Shown here: in pieces, positions 31,834 through 41,357 of the stretch
Layout of the letters: every line of letters starts with the position of its first letter
How positions within the stretch are numbered: the first letter of the stretch is position 1
NCBI GenBank assembly: GCA_007026445.1
Contig: VDMD01000153.1
Location: forward strand, 1-50,659
Length of the DNA: 50,659 nucleotides
Reading direction: 5' to 3'
Source of the DNA: Schizophyllum amplum
Lineage: Eukaryota; Basidiomycota; Agaricomycetes; Agaricales; Schizophyllaceae
Position numbers and translations under genes: made by a program
Notes under the pieces: model-generated
Databases searched by the model: none
What the model was told of the DNA's origin: nothing
The model's input: only the letters and a program-made list of their open reading frames with translations

Positions 31834-33329
31834 ATGGACACGCCTACTCGAAAGCGTGAGTCACTTTTCGCTACTCGACGCGTACTAAGCTTTCACTTCC
31901 TGATCATTCTTAACAGTCTCCCTCCATGAGCGCTACTCGGTCATGCGGCGGAACGCTTCCTTCGCTCATCCTCTCGTCCTCATCGTCACCTATCCTTCGA
32001 CTGCTGCTCCTCCCACTGTCAACTTTCTGTCCCAGCGGATCACCGAGCTTCAGGAACATTTTCCGCTCCTCCGCAGCGACGTCGTGGACGCGAAGACTCG
32101 GGAGCCCGTCTTCCAGCAACGCGCCACCCCGTACGTGCCGGATGAAATACTGAGGCAAGAGCAGTACGTTTCCCGCGGAGACGACAGGGAGGACAAGGAA
32201 CGACTCAAGAACGACTACTCTTTCACGAGCTCAGACGGATGGTGGGAGAGGGCTCCTCCCGTCCTCTCTGGCAGGCGACACTCTACACCGCTTCGTCTGC
32301 AAACTCCAAAAGCTACCTCACTCTCTCTGTCGACCATGTCGTTACGGATGGTAGGGGGCTTACTCTGCTCGCTCACGCGCTTTTCTCGCCCGATATATCG
32401 TCGCTCCCGACGGAATCCCTCCAGTCGATTCCGCTGATGGACGACACGCTCGACATACGTCCGTCGTACGCCCATCTTTTGCCTATCGTCCTGCAGGAGC
32501 TCGTTGTCCCGAGACTGCCGACGTTCCTGCAGCGATACATCAAGTCAGCCAAGGCCTGGCCAGCAGGCTATGTTCAAGCTGCGCGGTCACCCGCGGATTG
32601 CGAGTGGGATCTGTCCCTGCTCGAGCTGTCCGGATCTCTCGTGGCTTCCCTCAAATCGATGGGGAAGGAGCGCGGAGTGCCAACTCTTCACCCGCTTCTC
32701 AAAGTCGCCTACCTCGTAGCCATGTGGGCTGTCTTCGGGCACGATGCCGCGTCGTTCACGCTACAAGCGAACACCCCACGGTCCGAGCGCAACGCGTTTC
32801 TCGGTCATGCGCATTGCACCGCGAACTACACGACCTCTATCGATGTCCAAGTGCACCCTGCATCCACGGACGACTTTTGGACCATCGCGCAGCGGATCGC
32901 GTCCGAGCTCAGCTCACCCCAAGGCATCCAGAAGGGCAGATATGCCATGGGCATGCTGTCTTTCGTCCCCGATCCTGTTCCCGATCCCTCGAAGGACACA
33001 GACCGACCGACCGGGTGGGAGGAGTTCTGTCTTGACAAGGCGCACTCGTCCGAGCCGTTTGGGGGATCCCTCGAGGTCAGCAATCTTGGCTACGTGGACC
33101 TTCCGCCGGGTGCGGAGGACGTAGCGTGGAGTCAGGCATGCTGGCCAGCCGGCACTGCTATCTGCACTAGCGTTACAAGGCCGGAGTTAGGGTGGCGACG
33201 GTTTGGAGGGAGGGTGCGGCGGTTGAAAAGGCCGAGGTGAAGACTGTTGAAGAGGTGTACATGCGGGTATTGCGCAGACTCGTGGAACCCTCGAGGCGGG
33301 GATGGACGCTAGGTGAGTTGGCCGCGTAA
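31834..33329 (+). pseudogene. Alcohol acetyltransferase/condensation-domain-like acyltransferase, frame broken twice
   Basis: The fold is that of the alcohol acetyltransferase and condensation-domain superfamily, which transfers acyl groups from CoA or carrier proteins. The start ATG 31834 (MDTPTRK) splices to LSLHERYSVMRRNASFAHPL. Catalytic HxxxD is present in LSVDHVVTDGRGLTLLAHAL. Other blocks are FPLLRSDVVDAKTREPVF, RPLWQATLYTA and LQANTPRSERNAFLGHAHC. The frame jumps at 32198-32216, where GAACGACT occurs twice, 11 bp apart, between IRQEQ-type sequence and FHELRRMVGEG; an 11-bp tandem duplication explains it. A second jump near 33171-33185 separates AICTSVT from VRVATVWREGAAVEKAEV, whose frame then runs to TAA 33327-33329. 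Without both shifts the protein would be a normal ~480 residues. Either a pseudogene or two local sequence errors. Confidence 0.7.
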
Positions 33330-33405
33330 TGTCAATAGAGAAGTCGTATTCCTCTGGAGGTAGTAATATATGCTGGCGGAGCCGGCCGACGCGGCTGTTC
33401 ATATA

Positions 33406-33717
33406 CAGCGACCGACAGAACGATAGAGACCTGCAGGCCTTTGGAGCGGTTTTGATCTGTTTACTTGGAGCTGGAACAAACAACACATGGGATCTAGTCT
33501 GCCCCCTGTCTAGCTCTCGATAGTCAATCGTATTTAGAATCAGCTGTACAGGGTGCAATAAAAGCACCGACGGAAGGCATTCCGCGCGCTGGGACACCGA
33601 ATACCCAGTCTAGCAGCTACCAGAGGCGCGAAGTCGGCTTGTTTGTGCATGCTCCACAAACAAAGAGCTCCAAGAGCGCGAGTCTCTATTCGGATACTAT
33701 CGTTCTGTCGGTCGCTG
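33406..33717. mobile_element. 312-bp inverted-repeat element flanked by TA (MITE-like)
   Basis: The ends are perfect 21-bp inverted repeats: CAGCGACCGACAGAACGATA plus G at 33406-33426, and its reverse complement at 33697-33717. Each end is bordered by TA (33404-33405 and 33718-33719), the duplication expected of Tc1/mariner-type transposition. Inside, the arms keep patchy similarity (TTGGAGC, ACAAACAA). There is no coding capacity, so it would need a transposase from elsewhere. Confidence 0.6.
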
Positions 33718-33911
33718 TAATCTGACATAATGACTCTGAGTCACAGTGGGCGCTTTTGCAACTCGCACGTGGCTTGATGGCCGGGGATCACAATCATTGA
33801 ATTGATTACTTATTGTTCTTCTTCCCATTGTTCAACGTTCATCCCCACGCTCGCTGTCCTTTCTTTTGTCTTCTACTATCAAGGTCTAGAAATACACACT
33901 CTTTCCCGAGA

Positions 33912-36352
33912 ATGCGCAAGGCCGTGAAGCGCTCGTCGACCGGGCGACATGCATTGCTTCCCGCTCATCTCCCCGGCAGCCAAGTGGACCTGCTTCCTCG
34001 GGCGCAATCATATAATCTTCTCACCTGGACGTTTGGGCGCGGTTCTGTTGTATGTGGCAAATGACCCCCCTCCTTGGACCGTTCCTTACGTGGCGATAGA
34101 TATGGCGTATATGGCCCGCCGTACTGACACACACAGTCTTTGCAGCCGGTGAGTGTGCATGCCCGACACGGCGCGTTCCCTTACCGAAACGCGCGTCCAG
34201 CTGTCGTAACGACGAACCTGCGCACTGACGTTAACCTCGCGATACCAAAAGTTCTGCTCACCGTGCTCGGTACGCCACCATGAGAAGGGGGGAAGGTGTT
34301 CACTGATCGGGCGCGTGGCGCGTCGCGTAGGTGTGGTTATCGGTTTCGTGATATCCTACCGGGCAAGCACCGGGTGCGTGTTTTTGTGCCAAGTGCAAGT
34401 GTTTGAGGCTTATTTTGCACAGATACAACTGCTACTGGATGGGACAGACATGCTGGACGGAAATTATACGCAACTCGCGCTCTCAGTCACGCCTCATATG
34501 GTACGTAGGGTAATGCCTTTCCTTTCTCTGCTGACTCCACGATGAACCTAGGTTCCATGTCCCCCTCCGTATGACACCCAAGACGTCAGACGAGACTGAC
34601 AAGGCTCAGACAATCAGGCCAGAGGAGGAACTGCTGCAGATCATGAACGAGAAGCACATGGCGTTGGATCTCATTGAAGCGTATGTCACTGCCGGCCTCA
34701 TACTGAAGGTCCTACTAACGAGACATACAGTTTCTCGAGAGCCCTCAAGCATCATATACGTGGAGAGCTCGGAATCTACTACGAAGACATGTACCACCTC
34801 CTTAAACCCTTCCACGAACACAGTGTGCGTGCCCTGTATTGACGCCGCATAATCTCTGCTCATACTCTCCTCAGCATAATTCGGCAGAGGACGTGGTACA
34901 TTGGTCGGAGCCCTTGCAGCTCAAACCGCCGCGCTGGATCACACACAACTCGCATCCTCCTCACTGCCTCGAACCAAACAAGACGGAGCCGGAAGAGATG
35001 CAAGGAAAGAGCGCGCTCGGGCCCGCACTCAAGCCTGATTCCCCTTCCAAGCCTCCCGATATCATGGACTCAAATTCGGGAACTAGTACACGCAGGGATG
35101 CCGCATCCACCCTGGCCCCTACTCCGGACCCCATCATCCCGCCTATAAATGCATACGGCACGTTCAACCCCGCCCAGCCCGCCGCCTCGCTCCATCCTCG
35201 GAAACGGCGTGTTCTTCTCCGGCACCAGGACTCCTCCGCTTCGAGCACCTGCGCCACTGCACTGCTACCCTCCGCCAAGCACGAGCGACCGACCATGTGG
35301 GGCCAGGTCTCCGGTGACCTTATACCATTTGCCGCGTCTTTCTGGCACGCGCGGCGCTGGCTGAGCGAGCTTCTGTTCAAGCAGAACACATTCCCCTTGA
35401 AGCGCGAGGAAGAGGGCGGTGTACAGCAGCATTGGAGCAAGCCGGATATCGGGGGCGCGAAGCGGAGGCCGCGGGTGGCGGGTGGTGGGGAGAACCTGCC
35501 GTTGGATATTGTACGCTGTCTATCGGAGTGGTACACTGTGTTGGAAGAGAGAGGCAGCGTCCCCGGTGCGTATGTGTCTGCCAAATGTTCAGCTCGGCTG
35601 ACATCTCTGCGAAGGCACGAGCATGGGAAACATGGTCGCCTCGCTTGCCCAGCTTGAGGACAATGTATCAAGTGCGTTCCAAGACTTACTCTGTGTGATA
35701 GATATTGTTGACTTTTTTCAGCTTTGGAAAAGATCTTGACCACACCTTTACCTTTGTGCGTCTTACTGTACTCGAGGCCTACGCCCGTTCTTGTCGCTCA
35801 CTGATATGATGTCCAGCGCATTCTCAATTCACATTAGGCAGTAAGTAAGGTCTGCGATGTACCGGCTTTGCATGCTGACGCCGTAAATGCAGCACCGTAT
35901 GGCTGTATCTGTTCTTCCTGCCCTTCCAGCTAGTGGATGACTTTGGGTGGTATACGATTCCTGGCGTGGCAGTTGCAGCTTTCATCTACCTTGGCTTTCT
36001 TGCCGCGGGTGAAGAAATCGAGCAACCCTTCGGTGCGTTCTTGCCTCGAAGCATTCTTGCTCAGCGCTAATGACCGATTCAGGCTACGACGACGTACGTG
36101 CCGTCCAAGTTCTTCTGCTGCCTTACATCTGCTTAACTGTATCCGCAGAACGATCTTGATCTCGATCTCATCTGCCGAGAAATCATCCATGCAGACCTGG
36201 ATCGCCTCAGGCGTACGCCAGGCCTCAACACGTACTTCCCGCCAGCGCGTCCACCCTCCGTCTCCGAGGATGACGACGAAGAGACGAGCGACTCGGAGGC
36301 GGAATCCAGCGAAAGGTCGGAGAGATCTGCGGAGACTACACCTCTTATATGA
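33912..36352 (+). CDS. Bestrophin-type (UPF0187/RFP-TM) anion channel protein
   Basis: Bestrophins form membrane chloride/anion channels. The start ATG 33912 gives MRKAVKRSSTGRHALLP, then YNLLTWTFGRGSV, and after introns IWRIWPAVLTHTVFAA, LLTVLGVVIGFVISYRASTG, YNCYWMGQTCWTEIIRNSRS and RLIWFHVPLRMTPKTS. The middle has HMALDLIEAFSRALKHHIRG and a long Ser/Pro-rich insert. Then the C-terminal membrane half follows: TVWLYLFFLPFQLVDDFGWY, TIPGVAVAAFIYLGFLAAGE, EIEQPFGYDDNDLDLDLICR. It ends in an acidic tail, ETTPLI. I could trace most junctions through ten or so short introns with frame kept throughout, so the gene looks functional. Fungal members with the large loop between the two membrane halves are common in basidiomycetes. 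Substrate is unknown. Confidence 0.85.
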
Positions 36353-36557
36353 GGGACATTCTACTTGGTGCGTTGCATCCCATACGTTGCCCTATCATAA
36401 GCTTAGAAAAGACTAGATTGTAACAGGATATAGGCTGCTGTAGCAGCGGACTAATTTTACACTGGAATAGGTAGGATCTTAAGTTAATGCAACGATGCGA
36501 TAGTACAGCAAGATGTCGAGTGCGATGGAGACTGGGGCAGACGCGACGGCGGACATA

Positions 36558-36978
36558 TCAATCCTCGTCGTTGTGCGGGTGTGAGAACACCGAAGCGATG
36601 CGTGCTCTGTACGATAGTCAGCGGGCGAACTACATCAGCATAGGAAGCAACGCACAAGCACATCTTTTCGGGAAGGGTATCGTGGCCGAAGGCCTGGGTA
36701 TCAACGGATGCAACTGCGAATAAGGTCAGTAAGACTGCGATGAACTCATGACTGCACACGTACTCTGAGCCCGATAGAGAGATTTGGCGCGCATCTGCGT
36801 TGCAGAGGGTGATGCCCTTGACTTGCCGAAGCTGGGGACACGCTCGTATAGGGGACGCGGGGGTGCGAGAGTTTGTTTCTCGGAGATCTGAGTGTGCTCG
36901 TTAGACTACTGTGAGACCGGCGGATCGAGCATGCGAGCTTACAGAAGACAGCGGTGCGCGGTAGGTCGAGGTGGCCAT
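36558..36978 (-). CDS. Small four-exon protein of unknown function (86 residues)
   Basis: The exon chain is ATG 36978 MATSTYRAPLSS, intron GTAAGC...CTCAG, then ISEKQTLAPPRPLYERVPS and SATQMRAKSLYRAQ, intron GTACGTG...CGCAG, then ASVDTQAFGHDTLPEK, intron GTGCTT...TACAG, then ARIASVFSHPHNDED and TGA (36560-36558). Three consensus introns of ordinary length keep a single frame, which is unlikely by chance. The protein is basic in the middle and acidic at the end, without a membrane span or signal peptide. I do not recognise a family. It is divergent from the small gene at 37567 across 588 bp in which nothing else is seen. Confidence 0.5.
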
Positions 36979-37566
36979 CGTGTTTTTGGCTATGGATGGA
37001 TGAGGGGCAGTTCGGACGAAGGTGGCGATCCAAGGTGAGCCAATTTTGAAAACTGCCTGGTCATCGCCGCCTTTTATATGAGCGCAATGGTCACACCCCC
37101 AATCTTGAATCACGGACTGCGCGTGCGCATTGCTGCTGTCCGAAAAGGTAGGTAGGTGGAGCTGGCTGCCTTGATTCGAATCTATTGCGTGATACCGAGT
37201 CTACCGAGTACCGACGGCTCGTTTTTGTGGAGTGGAGACCTGTCGGCCTCTCATGTTGACAACATGTATGCGGAAGCTAAAACACGGTCACGTGTGGTTG
37301 ATTTACAACCGCCGGATCGACATTTCCCATAAAGAGGAACAATGGAGGTAGCAATGGATAGAGGGCACTAGAAGCACTGCTTTGTCCTGCATGCCTTATA
37401 AGATAGGCTGTGGACTTGGAGGCGCTGCTAGCTTTCCTCCATCGTGTCTGTCCAAGAAGCGCGGACATCGTGAGTCGCATTCAAGGTGGGTGCAAAGTGG
37501 CACACGCCATAGACAGGAAGTTTAGTTACTCCACAGGTCTACTTGCACGCGCCCCGCAGTTTCGCC

Positions 37567-37887
37567 ATGCCGTTTAAATTCTCGGATATCTTCTGCACAC
37601 CTCGGCATGTGCGCCTCCCTGGTGAATGCATGACGTCGCCGGCGTCCCCGCCGCGGAAGGGACGGAGACCGTGAGTCGGACTGGACTCGATTATCGCCTG
37701 CGCAACGAGCAGCTGATATTGATCTTTGCATAGCGTGCTTTGGGCGTCGCCGCTATGGTTCAGAGAAGCGACCAGTGCGGACGCTGGTCATCCTGCTCAT
37801 TACGTCGACAATGACAGAGAGCACGTTCGCTTCGAGGGCTTGGAGTCGGAGAATCTCAATGGTGCGGCACACGGTATTCAAGAGTGA
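37567..37887 (+). CDS. Small two-exon protein of unknown function (85 residues)
   Basis: Exon 1 runs from ATG 37567 to 37670 (MPFKFSDIFCTPRHVRLPGE, then a Ser/Pro/Arg segment). A 63-nt intron with consensus ends (GTGAGT 37671 to TAG 37733) follows, and exon 2 gives VLWASPLWFREATSADAGHP and ENLNGAAHGIQE to TGA (37885-37887). The frame is kept exactly across the intron. No domain is recognised. The two cysteines are not in an obvious motif. It may be real, but two exons alone could arise by chance. Confidence 0.4.
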
Positions 37888-38103
37888 ATGGTGAGGAGTG
37901 AAGGACTCCCAGAGGATTCCCTAGAGGTCGGTCACGCGCTTGTATTATGATCTGCTTTTCTACATACTGTATTCAGCTATATGTGTTCCCATCCCGCTAC
38001 GACATACCTACGTTACCCTGTCCTCATAGCACTGCGAATATTCCGAAGCTTAGACGCTTCATGAATCGTCAGTGTCGCGCGTATGAGTAGGAGAGAGGTC
38101 CAC

Positions 38104-38595
38104 CTACTCTGCGGCTGAGTTGTAAATGGGCGGGAACGGTAGGTCATTCTCGACGTATTCGTGTTTGTCCATGGGATGTTCTGGCGCGAGCCGCCCACGC
38201 ACCCACTGCTTGATCTTGTCAAAATTCCTGCAGGAGTGAGCGACGTTGACGCGGCCGGCCACCACCTTGTAGTGCTCCGACCACTGCCAGACGTTCACTG
38301 AGATATCAGAAGTGCACCTGAGGATGAACATGAGCCCTTACTTCGACACGCTGAAGAGCAAGGGAACGCACATAAGAGACTGCCGGATAGAGTCGACGCA
38401 GTGGTTGAGATGCTCGAACTCCAGCAGGTCTTGCCGGATGGTAGGCTTGTATAGTATTGCTCGGGGCTGATACTCATGCGTGATTAGTTCTATAAAGCGA
38501 CGTCGATACACCGTAGGAACGTACGAAGAGCAGTGAATTGGCTCACCAAGCAATGCAGCTGGTGGAATACGTCTGGCACCTCAGATGTGTCATTA
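38104..38595 (-). pseudogene. UstYa-like (DUF3328) oxidase fragment, N-terminus missing
   Basis: UstYa-type enzymes act in fungal peptide and small-molecule biosynthesis and carry two HxxHC motifs. Both are seen: VFHQLHCL (near 38545-38575) and FEHLNHCVDSIRQSLMC (near 38375-38425). The last exon (CTSDISVNVWQWSEHY ... NVAHSCRNFDKIKQWVRG) ends at TAG 38106-38104, as in intact members. The usual N-terminal membrane anchor is absent, because sequence 5' of VFHQLHC belongs to an epoxide hydrolase fragment on the other strand. Joining the first and second motif exons by the GTGAGC donor does not keep the frame. It is therefore a truncated remnant. Confidence 0.65.
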
Positions 38596-38614
38596 CAGCA
38601 CTGATGAATGTCGA

Positions 38615-38797
38615 ACCAGATGGAGGGAGCGCACGGGCAATGTGGTTTTCCAAGGGAATCATGACAAGGGCGGCCACTGCTTTGCTGCATACGAAGTGCC
38701 CAAGCTGCTCGCCGGAGACCTGCGCAAGATGTTTGGCAAGGGTGGGCCGGCGTACGGTGTTGTCAAAGGAAGTAACGGGTATGGACAGTCCCAGTGA
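38615..38797 (+). pseudogene. Epoxide hydrolase 3'-end fragment
   Basis: The frame [20 protein letters not shown] continues [20 protein letters not shown] and [16 protein letters not shown] to TGA 38795-38797. This is the C-terminus of fungal alpha/beta-hydrolase-fold epoxide hydrolases, including the catalytic histidine in the KGGH block. The remaining ~85% of the enzyme, with the nucleophile and oxyanion hole, is not present upstream, where the UstYa-like fragment begins within about 20-40 bp. It is a relic left by a rearrangement. Confidence 0.65.
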
Positions 38798-38879
38798 GTT
38801 AGTAGTCTATGCGATATAAGACTGATAACTACCGTCGTCAGTGTACTAGCTAGTATTCCGACTGCAGGAAGCTCAGATT

Positions 38880-39939
38880 TATGGGCGTTATACTGTCCGG
38901 AAATTCAGAACTTCGTAGCACTGAGTCGAAGCCCGTAATACATGGTAGCCAGACTCGGATCAAAATTAAAAGACGTAGCGCTGAAGTCGACGCGTGTGAC
39001 GCTGTGTGACGATAATGCAACCTCGTGATTCGAGACGTGATCTCGGCGGTGACCGCGCTGGACTCCCACGGTTCGATTTTCGGCGACAGCGGCGGGGGAC
39101 GTGCCCGGAGGTTCACAGTCGTGGTTATTTATGGGCCAAATGATGTTCTGAGCTGAAGGATGAGTGTAGTGTCTATCTAGTAGGTCAGACTTTGCCAGCT
39201 TATGTCGGACGTGTTCTGTCGAGTCTCGACCCCACTCATTCGGAGTCATAGGCCTGACTTCATCCGGGCGTTGTCATTTCGCAAGGGATAAACGTGTCTC
39301 TCGGGCCTTCTTCCTGAACCTGCATGTGCGTGCAACACTGTTGAAGATGGGAGAAGATGTAGCGCCCTTGGGCTTGACGACACCGGCAAGGTGTAGTCTT
39401 CTCGCTCCGCATGCTCAGGCCCATCTGGTGGCATCGCGTCACAGTTCAAGTTGACTTCCGTGTCCAAGTCGAGGCCTGCGCGCCCCTTCCTTGTGCCGCT
39501 GTGCGTGACACGGTCTATCTCTGAGCTTAGGCGTCACCGTCCTTGACGAACCGGTCTTCCTTAAGTCCGGCGCGCAACGTCGCAGGCGGCAGAGAAACAT
39601 CTTGGTCCTGCTCAGGGTCCTGGCCTTCACCGGTCACGCAAATCAGTCTGGTATGCTTTCATACTCGCACCCGTCTCGCCATACGATGCACAGGAGGGGC
39701 TCGCCGGCCAAGCCTCGGCGTGCACTGTCCCCGCCCCCCGCCGCTGGAAGTTGAACCGTAGGAGTCCAGGTCACGAGATCACGCCTCGAATCACGAGGTT
39801 GCATTATCGTCACACAGCGTCACACGCGTCGACTTCAGCGCTACGTCTTTTAATTTTGATCCGAGTCTGGCTACCATGTATTTCGGGCTTCGACTCAGTG
39901 CTACAAAGTTCTGAATTTCCGGACAGTATAACGCCCATA
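38880..39939. mobile_element. 1,060-bp terminal-inverted-repeat transposon, non-autonomous, with 6-bp target duplication
   Basis: The ends read TATGGGCGTTATACTGTCCG inward from both sides. The inverted repeats extend about 170 bp with only a few mismatches (38880-39050 against 39775-39939) and, with an 8-bp difference, to roughly 200-215 bp. Outside the ends lies CAGATT on both sides (38874-38879 and 39940-39945), a perfect target-site duplication. The ~640-bp centre has no convincing transposase; the longest frame there is a 73-codon minus-strand ORF of no recognisable kind. It is therefore mobilised in trans, if at all. High arm identity suggests recent activity. Confidence 0.8.
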
Positions 39940-40216
39940 CAGATTCATGACCCCTCTTAGCCCGACTCACGCACACAAAAGCGGCGCCTGACTGAATTCA
40001 AACACCGAGTCAACGCGGCTCTATCAGAGAGTGAATTCATCCGTTGCGAGGTCTTCGCAAGCTCACGTTTCTTGTCACGTTCCCCATGTACCATTGACCA
40101 TTCAACAGAACTGTTCGTCCGTAGACATTGAATGACAGTCCAGCTGCCTCCTCAGCCTCCTATCATACGTATATGCAATTAACAGCATCGCAGATGTTGA
40201 ATAACGGTCGGTCACC

Positions 40217-41193
40217 TCACGGCTGCGGTCTTCCTTGCATTGTCTCGTGCGCTGTTACAGCCCACGAATCCAGCGGCTCAACCGGGAGCTTCTCGAATTC
40301 ACGTATGACCTGTTCACCGCGCATGAACTCAACATGTCAATACAATTTTCAAAGGGTGTACACACCCCCTCTATGGCGTTCATCCGATCGTGGGCTCCAC
40401 GATTTGCGGCCTCCGCCGCCGCGCGATCCTCTTCGACAACTTGTAGCATCTCGATGTTCTTTGCTTTCCTCTGAGGAGTTGGATGAGCGAGAGGGGGGCC
40501 GATGAACGAAGGGAGGTTAGTCAATAATGTCAGGTAAGGCGAAGCGTACCTCAGCAAGCATTGCCTTCAGTGCATCCCGGCTCTTCTGGAGCTGCGGTAC
40601 CGTCCGCGCAGCAATGGCGTTACGCGGCGTAATAGACGATGACCAAGCGTCTGGTGGTGCAGGTTGTCCTATACAAAGAGCATAGTCCTAAGCAGTTCAG
40701 CCTTATGAGTGCATACGATAACCTACCTGATGCAGCGAGAGTCTGATCGAGCTCTTTGGCCTCGGCTACAATACTGGAAATTGATGTCCATCAGCGACGC
40801 GTAGACGTATTGGCCTTCTACTTGCCGATGTAGTGTGTCGATACTAGTCTGCATGTTGTGTTCATCACATATTTCCTGCACCATTCTCTGTTTGACGATG
40901 AGCGAGCGGCCACCACACGCAAGATATCTTGCTTACAGAAATTTGACTCTCTATATAATCGGACGTCCGGTTGAACAGCTGGGTCGCCGTATCTCTGTCC
41001 CGCTCTACAAAATCCGGAAAGCACAGGGCGAAATCTTCGAAGCTGCATGGCAGGAATCATGGTTGAGCGAACGAAGTTCCAACACCAATGAACTAAGCAC
41101 TGACGTCCATTTATGAGAAGCGCGAGATACTGCGAGTTGCAGCGCTGAGTGAAAATGGACCCAGCGGCGGCTAGCTGTCGCGTTTCTGTCCAT
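40217..41193 (-). CDS. NNF1: Kinetochore protein Nnf1 (Mis12/MIND complex)
   Basis: Nnf1 (PMF1 in animals) is one of four subunits of the Mis12/MIND complex linking centromeric chromatin to the Ndc80 complex. The exon chain from ATG 41193 gives SRRWVHFHSALQLAVSRASH, KWT|FEDFALCFPDF, DYIESQIS|RMVQEICDEHNM, IDTLHR|IVAEAKELDQ, AAS|GQPAPPDAW, then ARTVPQLQKSRDALKAMLAE, a coiled coil (NIEMLQVVEEDRAAAEAANR) and VIREFEKLPVEPLDSWAV before TGA 40219-40217. The length is about 205 residues, as in the family. The FEDFALCFP, AEAKELD and ARTVPxLQKSRD positions match the Nnf1 pattern. One intron (40825-40774) uses GC-AG splice ends. It is divergent from the methyltransferase at 41358. Confidence 0.82.
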
Positions 41194-41357
41194 GGTTGTG
41201 GCTGGGGGTTAAGAATCAGATGAAGTTGAGGTTGACGCGTGCTGTCACAATCATGTGCTTGATCACGTTAATTGACGTGACACGATCATGTCGCTCGTCA
41301 TTCGTTGAATCGTTCCTTCAAGTTCCACTTTTCTCCGTGCTCTCACCCTCAAGGCCT

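Noticed and set aside
34961..35743. Long minus-strand frame (260 codons) over the bestrophin gene
   Set aside because: It is opposite the low-complexity insert of the bestrophin-type gene and has no domain.
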